A stretch of 64,000 nt of DNA from Subtercola endophyticus (GCF_021044565.1 NZ_CP087997.1:2976001-3040000), one strand, 5' to 3'. Counted from the stretch's first letter, positions 8,001 through 16,361 are shown. The notes: generated by a model not told the origin, from the sequence alone. Numbers and translations: made by a program.

Positions 8001-10772
8001 GTGCCTGCCGTGCGACTGCCGAGCCTGTCACCCACGCGAACCATCTCCGGTGCCGCGTCGTCTGCGCAGGCCGTCTCCGGCCACTCGGCTGGCACCGGCT
8101 CGACCGTCGCTCAGCGCTTCACGCCCAGCGCCGCCGAGCTGCAGGATGCACTGGCGAGTGCCGAGGCCGGGCATCCACTCGCTCCGCAGCAGTACGAGAC
8201 GCTGCTGCACGCGCGCGGCGAGGCGCTCGAGCGGCTGCTCGAGGTCGCGAGCGCCCTGCGCGATGAAGGACTCGCCACCGCGGGGCGCCCGGGCGTGATC
8301 ACCTACTCGCGTAAGGTCTTCATTCCGCTGACCCACCTCTGCCAAGACCGCTGCCACTACTGCATCTTTGTGTCGACTCCGGGCAAGCTCGCCAAAGAGG
8401 GCAAGGCGCCGTACTTGCCCATCGAAGAGGTGCTTGAGGTCGCGCGCGCGGGCGCCGCGATGGGCTGCAAAGAGGCCCTGTTCACGCTCGGCGACCGCCC
8501 CGAGAACCGCTGGCCGGCGGCGCGGGAGTGGCTCGACGAGCACGGCTACGCCTCGACGCTCGACTACGTCGCCGATGCGGCGCAACGCGTACTCGACGAG
8601 ACCGGACTCCTTCCGCACCTCAACCCGGGGGTGATGACGTGGGCCGAGATGCAGCGGCTGAAGCCGGTGGGCCCGTCGATGGGCATGATGCTCGAAACCA
8701 CGGCGACGCGGCTCTGGTCGGAGAAGAGCGGCGCCCACTACGGCTCGCCCGACAAAGATCCTGCGGTGCGTCTGCGGGTGCTCGACGATGCCGGGCGTTC
8801 GAAGATTCCGTTCACCACGGGAGTGCTGTTCGGCATCGGGGAGAACTACGCCGAACGGGTCGATTCGATGCTGGCGATACGGGCATCCGCTCGCCTGTGG
8901 GGGCACGTGCAAGAGACCATCGTGCAGAACTTTCGGGCCAAAGACGCCACCGCCATGATGCACGAGGTCGATCTCGAAACCGAGGAGTACATCGCGTCGG
9001 TCGCCGTGACGCGCCTGGTGATGGGGGCGGATGCTCGGCTTCAGGCCCCGCCGAACCTCACTGACGCGGCGGAACTCGCGCTGCTCATTCGGGCGGGAAT
9101 CGACGACTGGGGCGGGGTGAGCCCGCTCACTCCCGATCACGTGAATCCGGAGCGCCCGTGGCCGCAGATCGAGTCGCTGGCGCGGCTGACGGCGGCGAGC
9201 GGGTTCGAGCTGCGCGAGCGGCTGACCGCGCATCCGCACTATGTTCGCGAGCCAGAGGGGTGGATCGACGACGCCGTGCTGCCGGCGGTGCTCGCCCTGG
9301 CCGACGCGAGCGGGCTGGCGCGGATGGACGGCGCCGCAACCGCGGCGGTGCGTGTTGGCGCAGCTGCGGCGGTAGATGGCGGCGCACCTGCGGCGGTAAG
9401 AAAGGAGATATCGCGCGCCGAGGAGAATACGGGCTCGAAGGCGAGTATCGCCTTATTTGTCGACAGCACTACCGAGATCACGAGCGCGTTGCGGCGCGCC
9501 GAGGCGCACCCCGCCGCACTCAGCGATGCCGAGTACGAGCTGCTGTTGGGCGCCCAGGGTGACGACCTCGAGCAGTTGGCGCGGGTGGCAGATGCGGTGC
9601 GCGAGGCGACTCTCGGCGCGACGCTGACCTACGCCGTCAACCGCAACCTCGACTCGTCGCTGGTGCGCACGAGCAGCGGCCCGGGCCTTGTGACCCTCGA
9701 CGACGTCGAAGCACTCGCGGCGGAGGCGTGGATGCTCGGCGCCACCGAGATCTGCATGCAGGGCGCCGCGCACGCTGACCTCGGGCCGACGGCGTACGCC
9801 GATCTGGTGCGGGCCGTGAAGCGCGGGGCGCCAGGGATGCACCTGCACGCGTTTCGGCCCGCCGAGCTGCTCGACGGAGCCCAGCGCGCCGGGCTTCCGC
9901 TCGAGGAGTACCTCGCGGGGCTGCACGATGTCGGGCTCGATTCGGTGCCCGGAACAGGAGCGCGCATTCTCGACGACGGCATTCGTGCGCGCCTGAGCGG
10001 CGGCACCGAGCTGCCGTCGAGCGAGTGGATTCGCGTGATCACCGCCGCGCACCGCGCCGGCCTTCGCTCCACGGCGACGATGGTCTACGGGCATATCGAG
10101 AGCCCGGCGCAGCAGGTGGCACACCTGCGAACGCTAGCGCGACTGCACGACGAGACGGGGGGATTCACCGAGTTCATCCCGATGCCGTTCGTGCCGGCGG
10201 ATGTTCCGCCGGTGGCGCCGGCCGGGCAGGTCGCGCCAGCCGGGCAGGTCGCGCTGGCCGGGCGGGTCGCGCAGGCCGGGCAGGCCGGGCAGGCCGTTGA
10301 ACGGGCCGAGGCGCACGCGGCCGCGCGGGCGACGGGTTCGTCGAAACTCGGTACGAGCACTTCGGGCGACGATCGCGTGGGCGCCGAAAGCTCGGCCGCC
10401 GACTCTGACCGCACCGCCACCGGGCCGAATCGCTCTCGCACCAATCCTGATCGCACCACCACCGGGCCCGACCGCCGCGAGACCCGCGCTGTGCACGCGG
10501 TGGCGCGGCTGATGCTCGCCGGTCGCATCGACCACGTTCAAGCCCCCTGGACCAAGCTCGGCTTCGCCGACTCCCGCGCTGTACTGCGCGGCGGCGCCGA
10601 CGACCTCGGCGGGCTGCTGCTCGACGGGTCGATCAACGCAGGCGCGGGCGCCGAGGCCGGCCGTTCGCTCGAGCTCACCGACGTCACCGCGACGGCCACG
10701 GCGCTCGGCCGCGAGGCTCGCCAGCGCAGCACGCTGTACGCGCCGGTCGGGGCGAGCATCCATGTCGGCTGA
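8001..10772 (+). CDS. fbiC: FbiC-like FO synthase with a degenerate CofH half
   Basis: 923-residue fusion of CofG and CofH, which make the deazaflavin FO of coenzyme F420. The CofG half (about residues 90-420) is intact, with radical-SAM cysteines C114, C118 and C121 (CQDRCHYC). The CofH half starts near residue 480. Where known FbiC proteins have a second CxxxCxxC after 'VNRN', this one reads 'NRNLDSSLVRTSSGPGLVT' (from residue 547), with no cysteine and several residues fewer. Downstream CofH landmarks remain ('ATEICMQG', 'MVYGHIES', 'FIPMPFVP'). A low-complexity insert (about residues 733-828) contains GQVAPA-type repeats. Start: GTG at 8001 after GAGGAG. The CofH reaction is probably not catalysed by this protein. 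Confidence 0.85.
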   Translation: MPAVRLPSLSPTRTISGAASSAQAVSGHSAGTGSTVAQRFTPSAAELQDALASAEAGHPLAPQQYETLLHARGEALERLLEVASALRDEGLATAGRPGVITYSRKVFIPLTHLCQDRCHYCIFVSTPGKLAKEGKAPYLPIEEVLEVARAGAAMGCKEALFTLGDRPENRWPAAREWLDEHGYASTLDYVADAAQRVLDETGLLPHLNPGVMTWAEMQRLKPVGPSMGMMLETTATRLWSEKSGAHYGSPDKDPAVRLRVLDDAGRSKIPFTTGVLFGIGENYAERVDSMLAIRASARLWGHVQETIVQNFRAKDATAMMHEVDLETEEYIASVAVTRLVMGADARLQAPPNLTDAAELALLIRAGIDDWGGVSPLTPDHVNPERPWPQIESLARLTAASGFELRERLTAHPHYVREPEGWIDDAVLPAVLALADASGLARMDGAATAAVRVGAAAAVDGGAPAAVRKEISRAEENTGSKASIALFVDSTTEITSALRRAEAHPAALSDAEYELLLGAQGDDLEQLARVADAVREATLGATLTYAVNRNLDSSLVRTSSGPGLVTLDDVEALAAEAWMLGATEICMQGAAHADLGPTAYADLVRAVKRGAPGMHLHAFRPAELLDGAQRAGLPLEEYLAGLHDVGLDSVPGTGARILDDGIRARLSGGTELPSSEWIRVITAAHRAGLRSTATMVYGHIESPAQQVAHLRTLARLHDETGGFTEFIPMPFVPADVPPVAPAGQVAPAGQVALAGRVAQAGQAGQAVERAEAHAAARATGSSKLGTSTSGDDRVGAESSAADSDRTATGPNRSRTNPDRTTTGPDRRETRAVHAVARLMLAGRIDHVQAPWTKLGFADSRAVLRGGADDLGGLLLDGSINAGAGAEAGRSLELTDVTATATALGREARQRSTLYAPVGASIHVG
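10215..10295 (+). repeat. 18-bp in-frame repeat inside fbiC
   Basis: Four and a half units of GCGCCGGCCGGGCAGGTC begin at 10215, 10233, 10251 and 10269, with the remainder at 10287. They encode Ala-Pro-Ala-Gly-Gln-Val-like hexapeptides in the low-complexity insert of the CofH half. Unit length is a multiple of three, so copy-number change would keep the frame. Confidence 0.88.
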
Positions 10773-12258
10773 GCCCCTCGGCGACGGTAGGCCCACCCAC
10801 GCCGACGTCGTCATCATCGGGGCCGGATTCGCCGGCATCGGCCTCGGCATGCGCCTGCGCCGGGCCGGCCACGACGACTTCGTGATTCTCGAGCGCGCCG
10901 AGGCCGTCGGCGGAACCTGGCGCGACAACACGTACCCCGGCGTGGCCTGCGACATTCCTGCGCAGCTCTACTCGTACTCGTTCCGGCAGAAGGCCGACTG
11001 GTCACGTGTCTTCGCTCCCGGCGCCGAGATCAACACGTACCTGAGCGAGTGCGTCGCTGCCGAGGGGCTCGAGCCGAGCATCCACTTCGGTACCGAGTCG
11101 CTCGAGGCACGATGGGATGCCCGCCAGAACCACTGGCGCCTGACGACGTCGCGCGGCGACTACACCGCTCGCGTTCTGGTGACCGCCGCGGGCCGGCTCT
11201 CTGAGCCCAAGCTGCCCACGGTCGACGGACTCGAAACTTTCGCCGGTCCGCGCTTTCACACGGCCGCCTGGGATCACTCGGTCGACCTCGCCGGCAAACG
11301 CGTCGGCGTGGTCGGAACGGGCGCCTCGGCGGTGCAACTCGTTCCGCAGCTCGCGGCAGCGGGTGCGGAGGTCGTGGTGTTCCAGCGCAGCGCGCCCTAC
11401 GTGATCCCGCGCGGCGATCGCGCCTACACTCCGGCCGAGCGCGAGTTCTTCGCCGGGCATCCGCAGGCCCTCGACCGCGCACGGGCCGACATCTTTCGGG
11501 CCGCCGAAGCGGGATTCGCCCAGAAGCGGCACGGCAGCGCGGAGGCGGCGCAGCACCGCGAGCGCGCGCTCGGCCATCTCGAACGCCAGGTGCGCGACCC
11601 GGCGCTGAGGCGGATGCTCACTCCCGACTACGAGATCGGCTGCAAACGCGTACTGATCTCCGACGACTACTACCCGGCGCTGGGGCTGCCGACCGTGACA
11701 CTCGAGCCCTCTGCCCTGGGGAGTGTCGCGGGCATCCGCGCCACCGCGGCCAGCGGCGCCGGGTACGACCTCGACGTGCTGGTCTTCGCGACCGGCTTCG
11801 AGACGACAGAGCTGCCCTTCAGCCGCATCGTCATCGGTCGCTCGGGAGGCACCCTCGCCGAGCACTGGAAGCACGGCATGAGCGCCTTCGCCTCGACCAG
11901 CGTGCACGGGTTTCCGAACCTGTACATCGTCGACGGCCCGCTCGCGAGCCTCGGCCACAATTCGGCGGTCGAGATGATCGAAACCCAGATCGAGTACATT
12001 CTCGGCGCTCTCGCCGAACCCGCGCAGGTGCTCGAGGTCTCGGCCGAGGCCGAGCGCGAGTACACCGCCGAACTCGACCGCGCCAACGCCGACACGGTGT
12101 GGGTGCGGGGCGGATGCTCGAGCTGGTACCTCGACCCGCGCACCGGCCGCCAGACGCTGCTCTGGCCCGGCACCGCGCGGGCCTTTCGCGACCGCAACTC
12201 CCGCTTCGACCCCGCCCCCTACGCCGCCTCCGGCGCCGTAGCCCTCGCCCCTCTCTGA
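10762..12258 (+). CDS. Flavin monooxygenase, Baeyer-Villiger type
   Basis: 498-residue FAD/NADPH monooxygenase. The first dinucleotide fold is GAGFAG (20-25) and the second is around GTGASAV (about 188-194). Between them, 'FAGPRFHTAAWD' (about 161-172) fits the type I Baeyer-Villiger fingerprint FxGxxxHxxxW(P/D). Such enzymes convert ketones to esters or lactones. The start overlaps the end of fbiC by 11 bp, suggesting co-transcription. Whether it acts on the product of the catabolic island 25 kb away is unknown. Confidence 0.85.
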   Translation: MSAEPLGDGRPTHADVVIIGAGFAGIGLGMRLRRAGHDDFVILERAEAVGGTWRDNTYPGVACDIPAQLYSYSFRQKADWSRVFAPGAEINTYLSECVAAEGLEPSIHFGTESLEARWDARQNHWRLTTSRGDYTARVLVTAAGRLSEPKLPTVDGLETFAGPRFHTAAWDHSVDLAGKRVGVVGTGASAVQLVPQLAAAGAEVVVFQRSAPYVIPRGDRAYTPAEREFFAGHPQALDRARADIFRAAEAGFAQKRHGSAEAAQHRERALGHLERQVRDPALRRMLTPDYEIGCKRVLISDDYYPALGLPTVTLEPSALGSVAGIRATAASGAGYDLDVLVFATGFETTELPFSRIVIGRSGGTLAEHWKHGMSAFASTSVHGFPNLYIVDGPLASLGHNSAVEMIETQIEYILGALAEPAQVLEVSAEAEREYTAELDRANADTVWVRGGCSSWYLDPRTGRQTLLWPGTARAFRDRNSRFDPAPYAASGAVALAPL

Positions 12259-12324
12259 GCCTCCTCCCCTCTCTCTCTTCCCCCCTCCCCTCCCTCCCAC
12301 TCCGCTCCCTCGCTCCTTCGCGGC

Positions 12325-12384
12325 ATCGACTTTGCGAAAAAGCCCCATCCCGAGGGTTTTTGGGGGCCTTTTCGCAAAGTCGAT
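12325..12384. terminator. Large inverted repeat, 22-bp arms
   Basis: Arms 12325-12346 and 12363-12384 pair with one mismatch around a 16-base loop. They start ATCGACTTTGCGAAAAAG and end CTTTTTCGC-type sequence, so A/T tracts lie inside the stem. It follows the monooxygenase gene and a C/T-rich tract (12260-12318). It could be a bidirectional terminator or a dispersed palindromic element. Confidence 0.65.
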
Positions 12385-12483
12385 TGGTGCGAGGTCCCGC
12401 GGGAGGGGAGGGATGCGCGCGGCGTGGCCCGTCAGCGCGGCGTGCTAGCGTGATCGGCGTGAAGCGCCCACTCGAATCCGCCT

Positions 12484-13149
12484 GTGCCTGAGTCGGTCGC
12501 CCCCAGGCCAGAGTCGGACGCGCCCTGGCCTGAGCCGGTCGAGCCCGCGACGCAGTCGGACCCGCCCAGACCTGAGCCTGTCGCGCCGGGGCCGGAGTCC
12601 GACGCCGCCGAGCACGAGCCTGAGCGGATCGCGCCGGGGACCGGCGTTCACCCGCTCGTCATCGTCGCGGGGGTCACGGGAGCGGGCAAGTCGACCATCG
12701 GCACCGCCATCGCCGTGAAGCTCGGGGTGCCGTTCGTCGACGCGGACTCGCTGCATTCGCCCGCGAACATCGCCAAGATGGCGGCCGGGCATCCCCTCAC
12801 CGACGCCGACCGCGAGCCCTGGCTCGAACGCATCGGCGCCGAACTGCACGAGCACAGCGAGTCTGGACTCGTCATCGCCTGTTCGTCGCTCAAGCGCAAG
12901 TACCGCGACCTCATCCGCTCGGCCGCGCCGAGTACGTTCTTCGTTGTGCTCACGGGCTCCCGCGAACTCATCGAGAGCCGCCTGGCCGCGCGCACAGGGC
13001 ATTTCATGCCCCCTGCGCTGCTCGACTCGCAGCTGGCAGCCTTCGAGCCGCTGACCCCGGATGAACGGGGCGTCGACCTCTCGATCGACACCGATATCAA
13101 CTCCATCGTCGACGCCGGTGTCGCCGCTGTCGTCGCCGCGGCAAGGTAG
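12484..13149 (+). CDS. gntK: Gluconokinase, GntK/IdnK type, with Pro-rich N-terminal extension
   Basis: 221-residue protein whose kinase domain starts near residue 56. P-loop is GVTGAGKST; 'DADSLHSPANIAKMAAGHPLTD' and 'CSSLKRKYRDLIR' are typical of gluconate kinases, which make 6-phosphogluconate. The first 55 residues are repeats of the type PEPVAP/PESDAP, absent from ordinary GntK. No other start codon occurs between the GTG at 12484 and the kinase domain, so the extension seems real. No clear ribosome-binding site is visible. Confidence 0.85.
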   Translation: MPESVAPRPESDAPWPEPVEPATQSDPPRPEPVAPGPESDAAEHEPERIAPGTGVHPLVIVAGVTGAGKSTIGTAIAVKLGVPFVDADSLHSPANIAKMAAGHPLTDADREPWLERIGAELHEHSESGLVIACSSLKRKYRDLIRSAAPSTFFVVLTGSRELIESRLAARTGHFMPPALLDSQLAAFEPLTPDERGVDLSIDTDINSIVDAGVAAVVAAAR

Positions 13150-13181
13150 ACAAGCACGCAAGCCAGTAACGGCGCGCAGAA

Positions 13182-13352
13182 GTGACAGCCCACCGTGCCG
13201 CCAGCGCCAGCAGCGCAGTCGCCCAGCCGGCGGAAGACCGGCGCGCTGTGCCTGCGCCCGTAACCCTCATTGCGGCCGCCGGATTCGGCGCCCTGCTCGG
13301 GGGGCCGTTGCTCGCAGCCGTGCGCACGTCTCGCCGACGCATTCGCCGCTGA
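13182..13352 (+). CDS. Possible small membrane protein (56 aa)
   Basis: A GTG-initiated frame encodes 56 residues: a polar N-terminus, one hydrophobic stretch 'VTLIAAAGFGALLGG' followed by 'PLLAAV', and a basic tail 'RTSRRRIRR'. This layout suits a single-pass protein with a cytoplasmic C-terminus. The ribosome-binding site is weak. It may be chance in high-GC DNA. Confidence 0.3.
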   Translation: MTAHRAASASSAVAQPAEDRRAVPAPVTLIAAAGFGALLGGPLLAAVRTSRRRIRR

Positions 13353-13395
13353 GCTCGCGCCGGAGACGGGCCGCGCGCCGCATGCTCCGGCTGGG

Positions 13396-13466
13396 CCGGC
13401 CGACAGCAGACCCTCCGGCCGGCCGACAATCTGACCCTCCGACCGGCCGACAGCCGACCCTTCGGC
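13396..13466. repeat. Imperfect 23-24-bp tandem repeat, three copies
   Basis: Copies of CCGGCCGACAGCAGACCCT-type sequence begin at 13396, 13419 and 13443, with changes at the centre. They lie in the 426-bp stretch between gntK and the DUF4190 gene, which otherwise holds only the possible small protein and a second repeat. Confidence 0.75.
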
Positions 13467-13513
13467 CGGGCAACCCGGTCTGGCGTTCCCGCGAGCTACG
13501 AGCCCGACGGCCT

Positions 13514-13593
13514 AGTGCCCGGGAACCCTAGTGCCCGGGAACCCTCGTGCCCTGAAACCCTCGTGCCCTGAAACCCTAGTACCCCGAAACGCT
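13514..13593. repeat. 16-bp tandem repeat, five copies
   Basis: Units begin at 13514, 13530, 13546, 13562 and 13578; the first reads AGTGCCCGGGAACCCT and later copies have CGTGCCCTGAAACCCT. The last copy supplies the stop codon and final codons of the leftward DUF4190 gene. Confidence 0.9.
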
Positions 13594-13839
13594 GACGCTC
13601 GCCGACACCACCGCCGTCAGCACGGCGATCACGATGTACAGCACCGTGAAGACGAGCCCGAGAACGACCGCCGCGAGCGCCAGCCCGTGCCCACGTTCAC
13701 CCGTGCGCTTGACCTGCCCGAGGGCGACGAAACCGAGGATCGCCCCGAGCAGCGGTACGACGAACGCGCCGATGATGGCGACGATCGAGAGAATGTTGAA
13801 CCGAGCCTGAGCAACGGCAGGCGAATTTGAGGTGGTCAT
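13576..13839 (-). CDS. DUF4190-domain small membrane protein
   Basis: 87-residue protein with two hydrophobic hairpin segments, 'ILSIVAIIGAFVVPLLGAILG' (in two halves) and 'ALAAVVLGLVFTVLYIVIAVL', joined by 'QVKRTGERGHG', the DUF4190 pattern. The start is preceded by AAAGGATCACC. Members are widespread in actinobacteria with no known role. The C-terminus is built from the last copy of a 16-bp tandem repeat. Confidence 0.82.
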   Translation of the reverse strand: MTTSNSPAVAQARFNILSIVAIIGAFVVPLLGAILGFVALGQVKRTGERGHGLALAAVVLGLVFTVLYIVIAVLTAVVSASVSVSGY

Positions 13840-14117
13840 GGTGATCCTTTGGCATGGAGGCGGTAGCGGAAGTGATGGATTATCACTTAACGCTAGACGA
13901 TGTCGAGGATTATTTCAACTGTGGCGGAGGGCCTCGATCGGCGTGGATTGCTCAGCAATTAACCCCCATTTCGGGGGTCAATGTTACGATTCTGTGAAAG
14001 CACGCTCAGAGTGGCTGGAGCGCTTGCCTAGGGCAAATAATATGGGCTTGCAGGGTTGCCCGGGATCGCAGCTCGGGCGACATTTACCCGTCTGCGACAT
14101 GCATCCCGAGGTTCACA
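13840..14117. other. 278-bp non-coding stretch with two small hairpins
   Basis: Upstream of the DUF4190 gene there is AGTGAT-N5-ATCACT (13871-13887) and further right ACCCCC-ATTTC-GGGGGT (13962-13978). No tRNA, riboswitch or convincing gene is seen. The stretch probably holds the divergent promoters for the DUF4190 gene and the next hypothetical gene. Confidence 0.5.
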
Positions 14118-14498
14118 ATGGCGAGAAGACAACGCAAATCAGCGCGCTCGAAATACCTTCAGAATTCCGGCCCTATCTTCATTCCCACGACGAACGACCA
14201 CGGTCATGTGATGGCCATCGTCGATGCCGTCAACGCCTTCGGCGGCCAGCCCTACGCACGCATCTACCGCGACAAACTCGGCAGCCGCACAACCACGATC
14301 GTCAGCCTGCGATTCAGCATGTACCGGGCGAAGATCGGTGAACTGACCGGAGATGTGGCGGCCAAACTACGCATGAGCGTGTTCTTCAATTCGCTGCGCA
14401 ACCGCGCCATCAGCGTTCCTGCGCGCATCGACACCGACCCGGATTCGCCGACCTATCTCGGCGTCTGGATCAACGTTCCCCCGGGCTCCGCCGGCTAG
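14118..14498 (+). CDS. Hypothetical protein (126 aa)
   Basis: Unrecognised. The N-terminus is basic (MARRQRKSARSKY), with no signal peptide or membrane segment. The middle has 'YARIYRDKLGSRTTTIVSLRFSMYRAKIGEL', suggestive of a small alpha/beta fold, and the end is 'YLGVWINVPPGSAG'. Amino-acid composition looks like a real protein. The ATG follows CGAGG with modest spacing. Confidence 0.55.
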   Translation: MARRQRKSARSKYLQNSGPIFIPTTNDHGHVMAIVDAVNAFGGQPYARIYRDKLGSRTTTIVSLRFSMYRAKIGELTGDVAAKLRMSVFFNSLRNRAISVPARIDTDPDSPTYLGVWINVPPGSAG

Positions 14499-14536
14499 CC
14501 TGGCGGGCCGCGGGTGAGCTGCCGATCATCCGCTCG

Positions 14537-15184
14537 TCACCCGCCGGTGCGTGCCTTTTGCTGCACCCGAGTCAGAACACGTGACGGCGGAGTCAAGACC
14601 TCGCCGTCGGTGCGGAAGCGAAACGCTTGCAGCATGTACTCGCCGAACCGGCGCCAGGCGTCGGACGCCGAACGACGAGTGCCGCGGATGAGCCCGGCGT
14701 TCGCGGTCGTCAACAGGTACAGATCGCTGTGGTCGAAGTCGGAGCGGAGGGCCCCCGCTGCAACGGCCCGGTCGACAAGCAGTATCGACGCCGCGAGAGC
14801 GCGGTTCATCTGCACGCGAAAGTGCTCCGTGCCGCGATTCGGCGACGCGATGACGTCGCTGAACGCGAGGTCGAGGGCCTGCTGCTCGAGGATGTACAGC
14901 ACGTAGTCGCGAAACGCCGCCCACGGCTCGGTCAGCGCCTGTTCTGCCGCCAGCTCGGTTCTGTCGGCGTAAAGGCTCATCTTCTCTTCGAAGACGACGC
15001 CGATGAGCTCTTCGACCGAGGCGAACCGGCGATAGATCGTTCCGACGCCGACGCCGGCCTCACGCGCGATGGTTTCGAGCGTCACGTCGGTGCCGTGCGC
15101 GGCGAAGACGGCCGCCGCCGCGCAGAGAATCGACTGCCGGTTGCGTTCGGCGTCGGCCCGCAACGTTCGAGAGTCGTTAGCCAT
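14537..15184 (-). CDS. TetR-family transcriptional regulator
   Basis: 215-residue regulator. HTH is 'VTLETIAREAGVGVGTIYRRF' (residues 34-54); the C-terminal ligand domain resembles SBP-type TetR proteins ('FSDVIASPNRGTEHFRVQMNRALAA'). It is divergent from a quinone reductase gene, and an inverted repeat (GGAATATCTGCTCC / GGAGCAACTATTCC) lies between them, so local control of that gene is likely. Confidence 0.88.
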   Translation of the reverse strand: MANDSRTLRADAERNRQSILCAAAAVFAAHGTDVTLETIAREAGVGVGTIYRRFASVEELIGVVFEEKMSLYADRTELAAEQALTEPWAAFRDYVLYILEQQALDLAFSDVIASPNRGTEHFRVQMNRALAASILLVDRAVAAGALRSDFDHSDLYLLTTANAGLIRGTRRSASDAWRRFGEYMLQAFRFRTDGEVLTPPSRVLTRVQQKARTGG

Positions 15185-15204
15185 TACCCGATTCTATCGC
15201 AATT

Positions 15205-15253
15205 GGAATATCTGCTCCGGTTAATGGTTGGATGAAAGCGGAGCAACTATTCC
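15205..15253. promoter_or_regulatory. Inverted repeat, candidate TetR operator
   Basis: GGAATATCTGCTCC (15205-15218) and GGAGCAACTATTCC (15240-15253) form imperfect 14-bp arms around 21 bases, in the gap between the divergent TetR and quinone reductase genes. Confidence 0.55.
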
Positions 15254-15324
15254 ACTCCCACCCGATCAGGCCGGGCAGGCCGAGCAGCCCGAACGAACCC
15301 GAACAGAACAGGAACCACCCCGCC

Positions 15325-16257
15325 ATGAAGGCAGTCGCATTCAGCGCATTCGACCACTCCCCCGAGCTCATCGACATCGACGCACCCACCGCGGCAGAGG
15401 GCGAAGTGCGGGTGCGCATCGAAGCAGCCTCCGTGAACGGTTTCGACCTCGCCGTAGCGAACGGCTACCTCAACGGAATGATGGAACACCGTTTTCCCGT
15501 CGTACTCGGCAAAGATTTCGCCGGAACCGTCGACCAGGTCGGCCCCGGCGTCGACGGCTACGAGATCGGCGACCGCGTCTTCGGCGTCGTGACCAAAGAC
15601 TTTCTCGGCGACGGCTCGTTCGCCGAGTTCGTGACAGTGCCGGTCACGATCGGCGTCGCCAAGCTGCCTGACACCGTGACATTCATCGAGGCGGCCGGTC
15701 TCGGTCTCGCCGGCACAGCCGCCGCCGACTCGTTCGACGCGGCGCAGGTCACGACGGGCACCACCGTGCTGATCGCCGGCGCGACCGGTGGCGTCGGCAC
15801 GCAAGCCCTGCAGCTCGCCTTGCGGGCCGGGGCAGACGTCATCGTTACAGCACATTCCACAGAAGAGCTCGAAGCGGTGAAGGCCCTCGGCGCGACGCAG
15901 ATCGTCGACTACACCGGCGATGTCGCCGCGCAGGTTCGCGCACTGCGCGCCGACGGCGTCGACGTGGTGCTGCACTTCGCCGGAGACCCCGCCGCGCTCG
16001 CCTCCGCCACCAAGAAGGGCGGCCGGTTCGTGTCGACGCTGGCCCAGTCCGCCGAGCAGTTGGGCGGGGCGGAAGACGTAGAGTTCATCTCGATCTACGC
16101 CACTCCCACGACGCCGACGCTCGACCGCCTCGCGAAGAACCAGGCGGAGGGCCACACCGCGGTGAGCATTCAGCGCGCGTATCCGCTCGCCGAAGCGCCC
16201 GCGGCCTTCGCCGACTTCGCCGGCGGCACTCTCGGCAAACTGATCATCACGATCTGA
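15325..16257 (+). CDS. NADP-dependent quinone/zinc-type alcohol dehydrogenase-like oxidoreductase
   Basis: 310-residue MDR-superfamily protein. GroES-like N-terminal half has 'VLGKDFAGTVDQVG' and lacks the catalytic zinc ligands, as in quinone oxidoreductases. The Rossmann motif is 'AGATGGVGTQALQLA'. I placed the start at the ATG 15325, where homology begins, with CAGGA upstream; an ATG at 15232 lies in the putative operator. Probably controlled by the divergent TetR. Confidence 0.86.
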   Translation: MKAVAFSAFDHSPELIDIDAPTAAEGEVRVRIEAASVNGFDLAVANGYLNGMMEHRFPVVLGKDFAGTVDQVGPGVDGYEIGDRVFGVVTKDFLGDGSFAEFVTVPVTIGVAKLPDTVTFIEAAGLGLAGTAAADSFDAAQVTTGTTVLIAGATGGVGTQALQLALRAGADVIVTAHSTEELEAVKALGATQIVDYTGDVAAQVRALRADGVDVVLHFAGDPAALASATKKGGRFVSTLAQSAEQLGGAEDVEFISIYATPTTPTLDRLAKNQAEGHTAVSIQRAYPLAEAPAAFADFAGGTLGKLIITI

Positions 16258-16261
16258 CACA

Positions 16262-16361
16262 GTGGATGCCCGGGGTCGCGCCCTCGGCGAGGCAGCGCCC
16301 CGGGCATCCACGCCCCGTAACAACGGGCATCCACACCCCGTAACAACGGGCATCCACGCCC
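16262..16361. repeat. 23-bp direct repeats plus a perfect 14-bp inverted repeat
   Basis: CGGGCATCCACGCCCCGTAA-type units start at 16301, 16324 and 16347 (last partial). The first also pairs with GTGGATGCCCGGGG at 16262-16275, giving a 14-bp perfect stem (16262-16275 / 16298-16311) with a 22-base loop. It fills the gap between the quinone reductase and LLM genes and may act as a terminator. Confidence 0.85.

Noticed and set aside
9540..9720. Frameshift explaining the missing CofH cysteines
   Set aside because: The frame stays aligned with CofH landmarks on both sides, and no other frame in this stretch offers the CxxxCxxC motif.
11002..12348. 448-residue open frame antisense to the monooxygenase
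   Set aside because: Shadow frame with no motif; the plus strand has full BVMO motifs.
13979..14117. tRNA gene in the gap before the hypothetical gene
   Set aside because: No cloverleaf, no GGTTCRA T-loop and no acceptor stem could be built.
13832..14341. 169-residue plus-strand frame overlapping the hypothetical gene
   Set aside because: Overlaps a better supported frame, lacks a ribosome-binding site and shows no coherent protein features.
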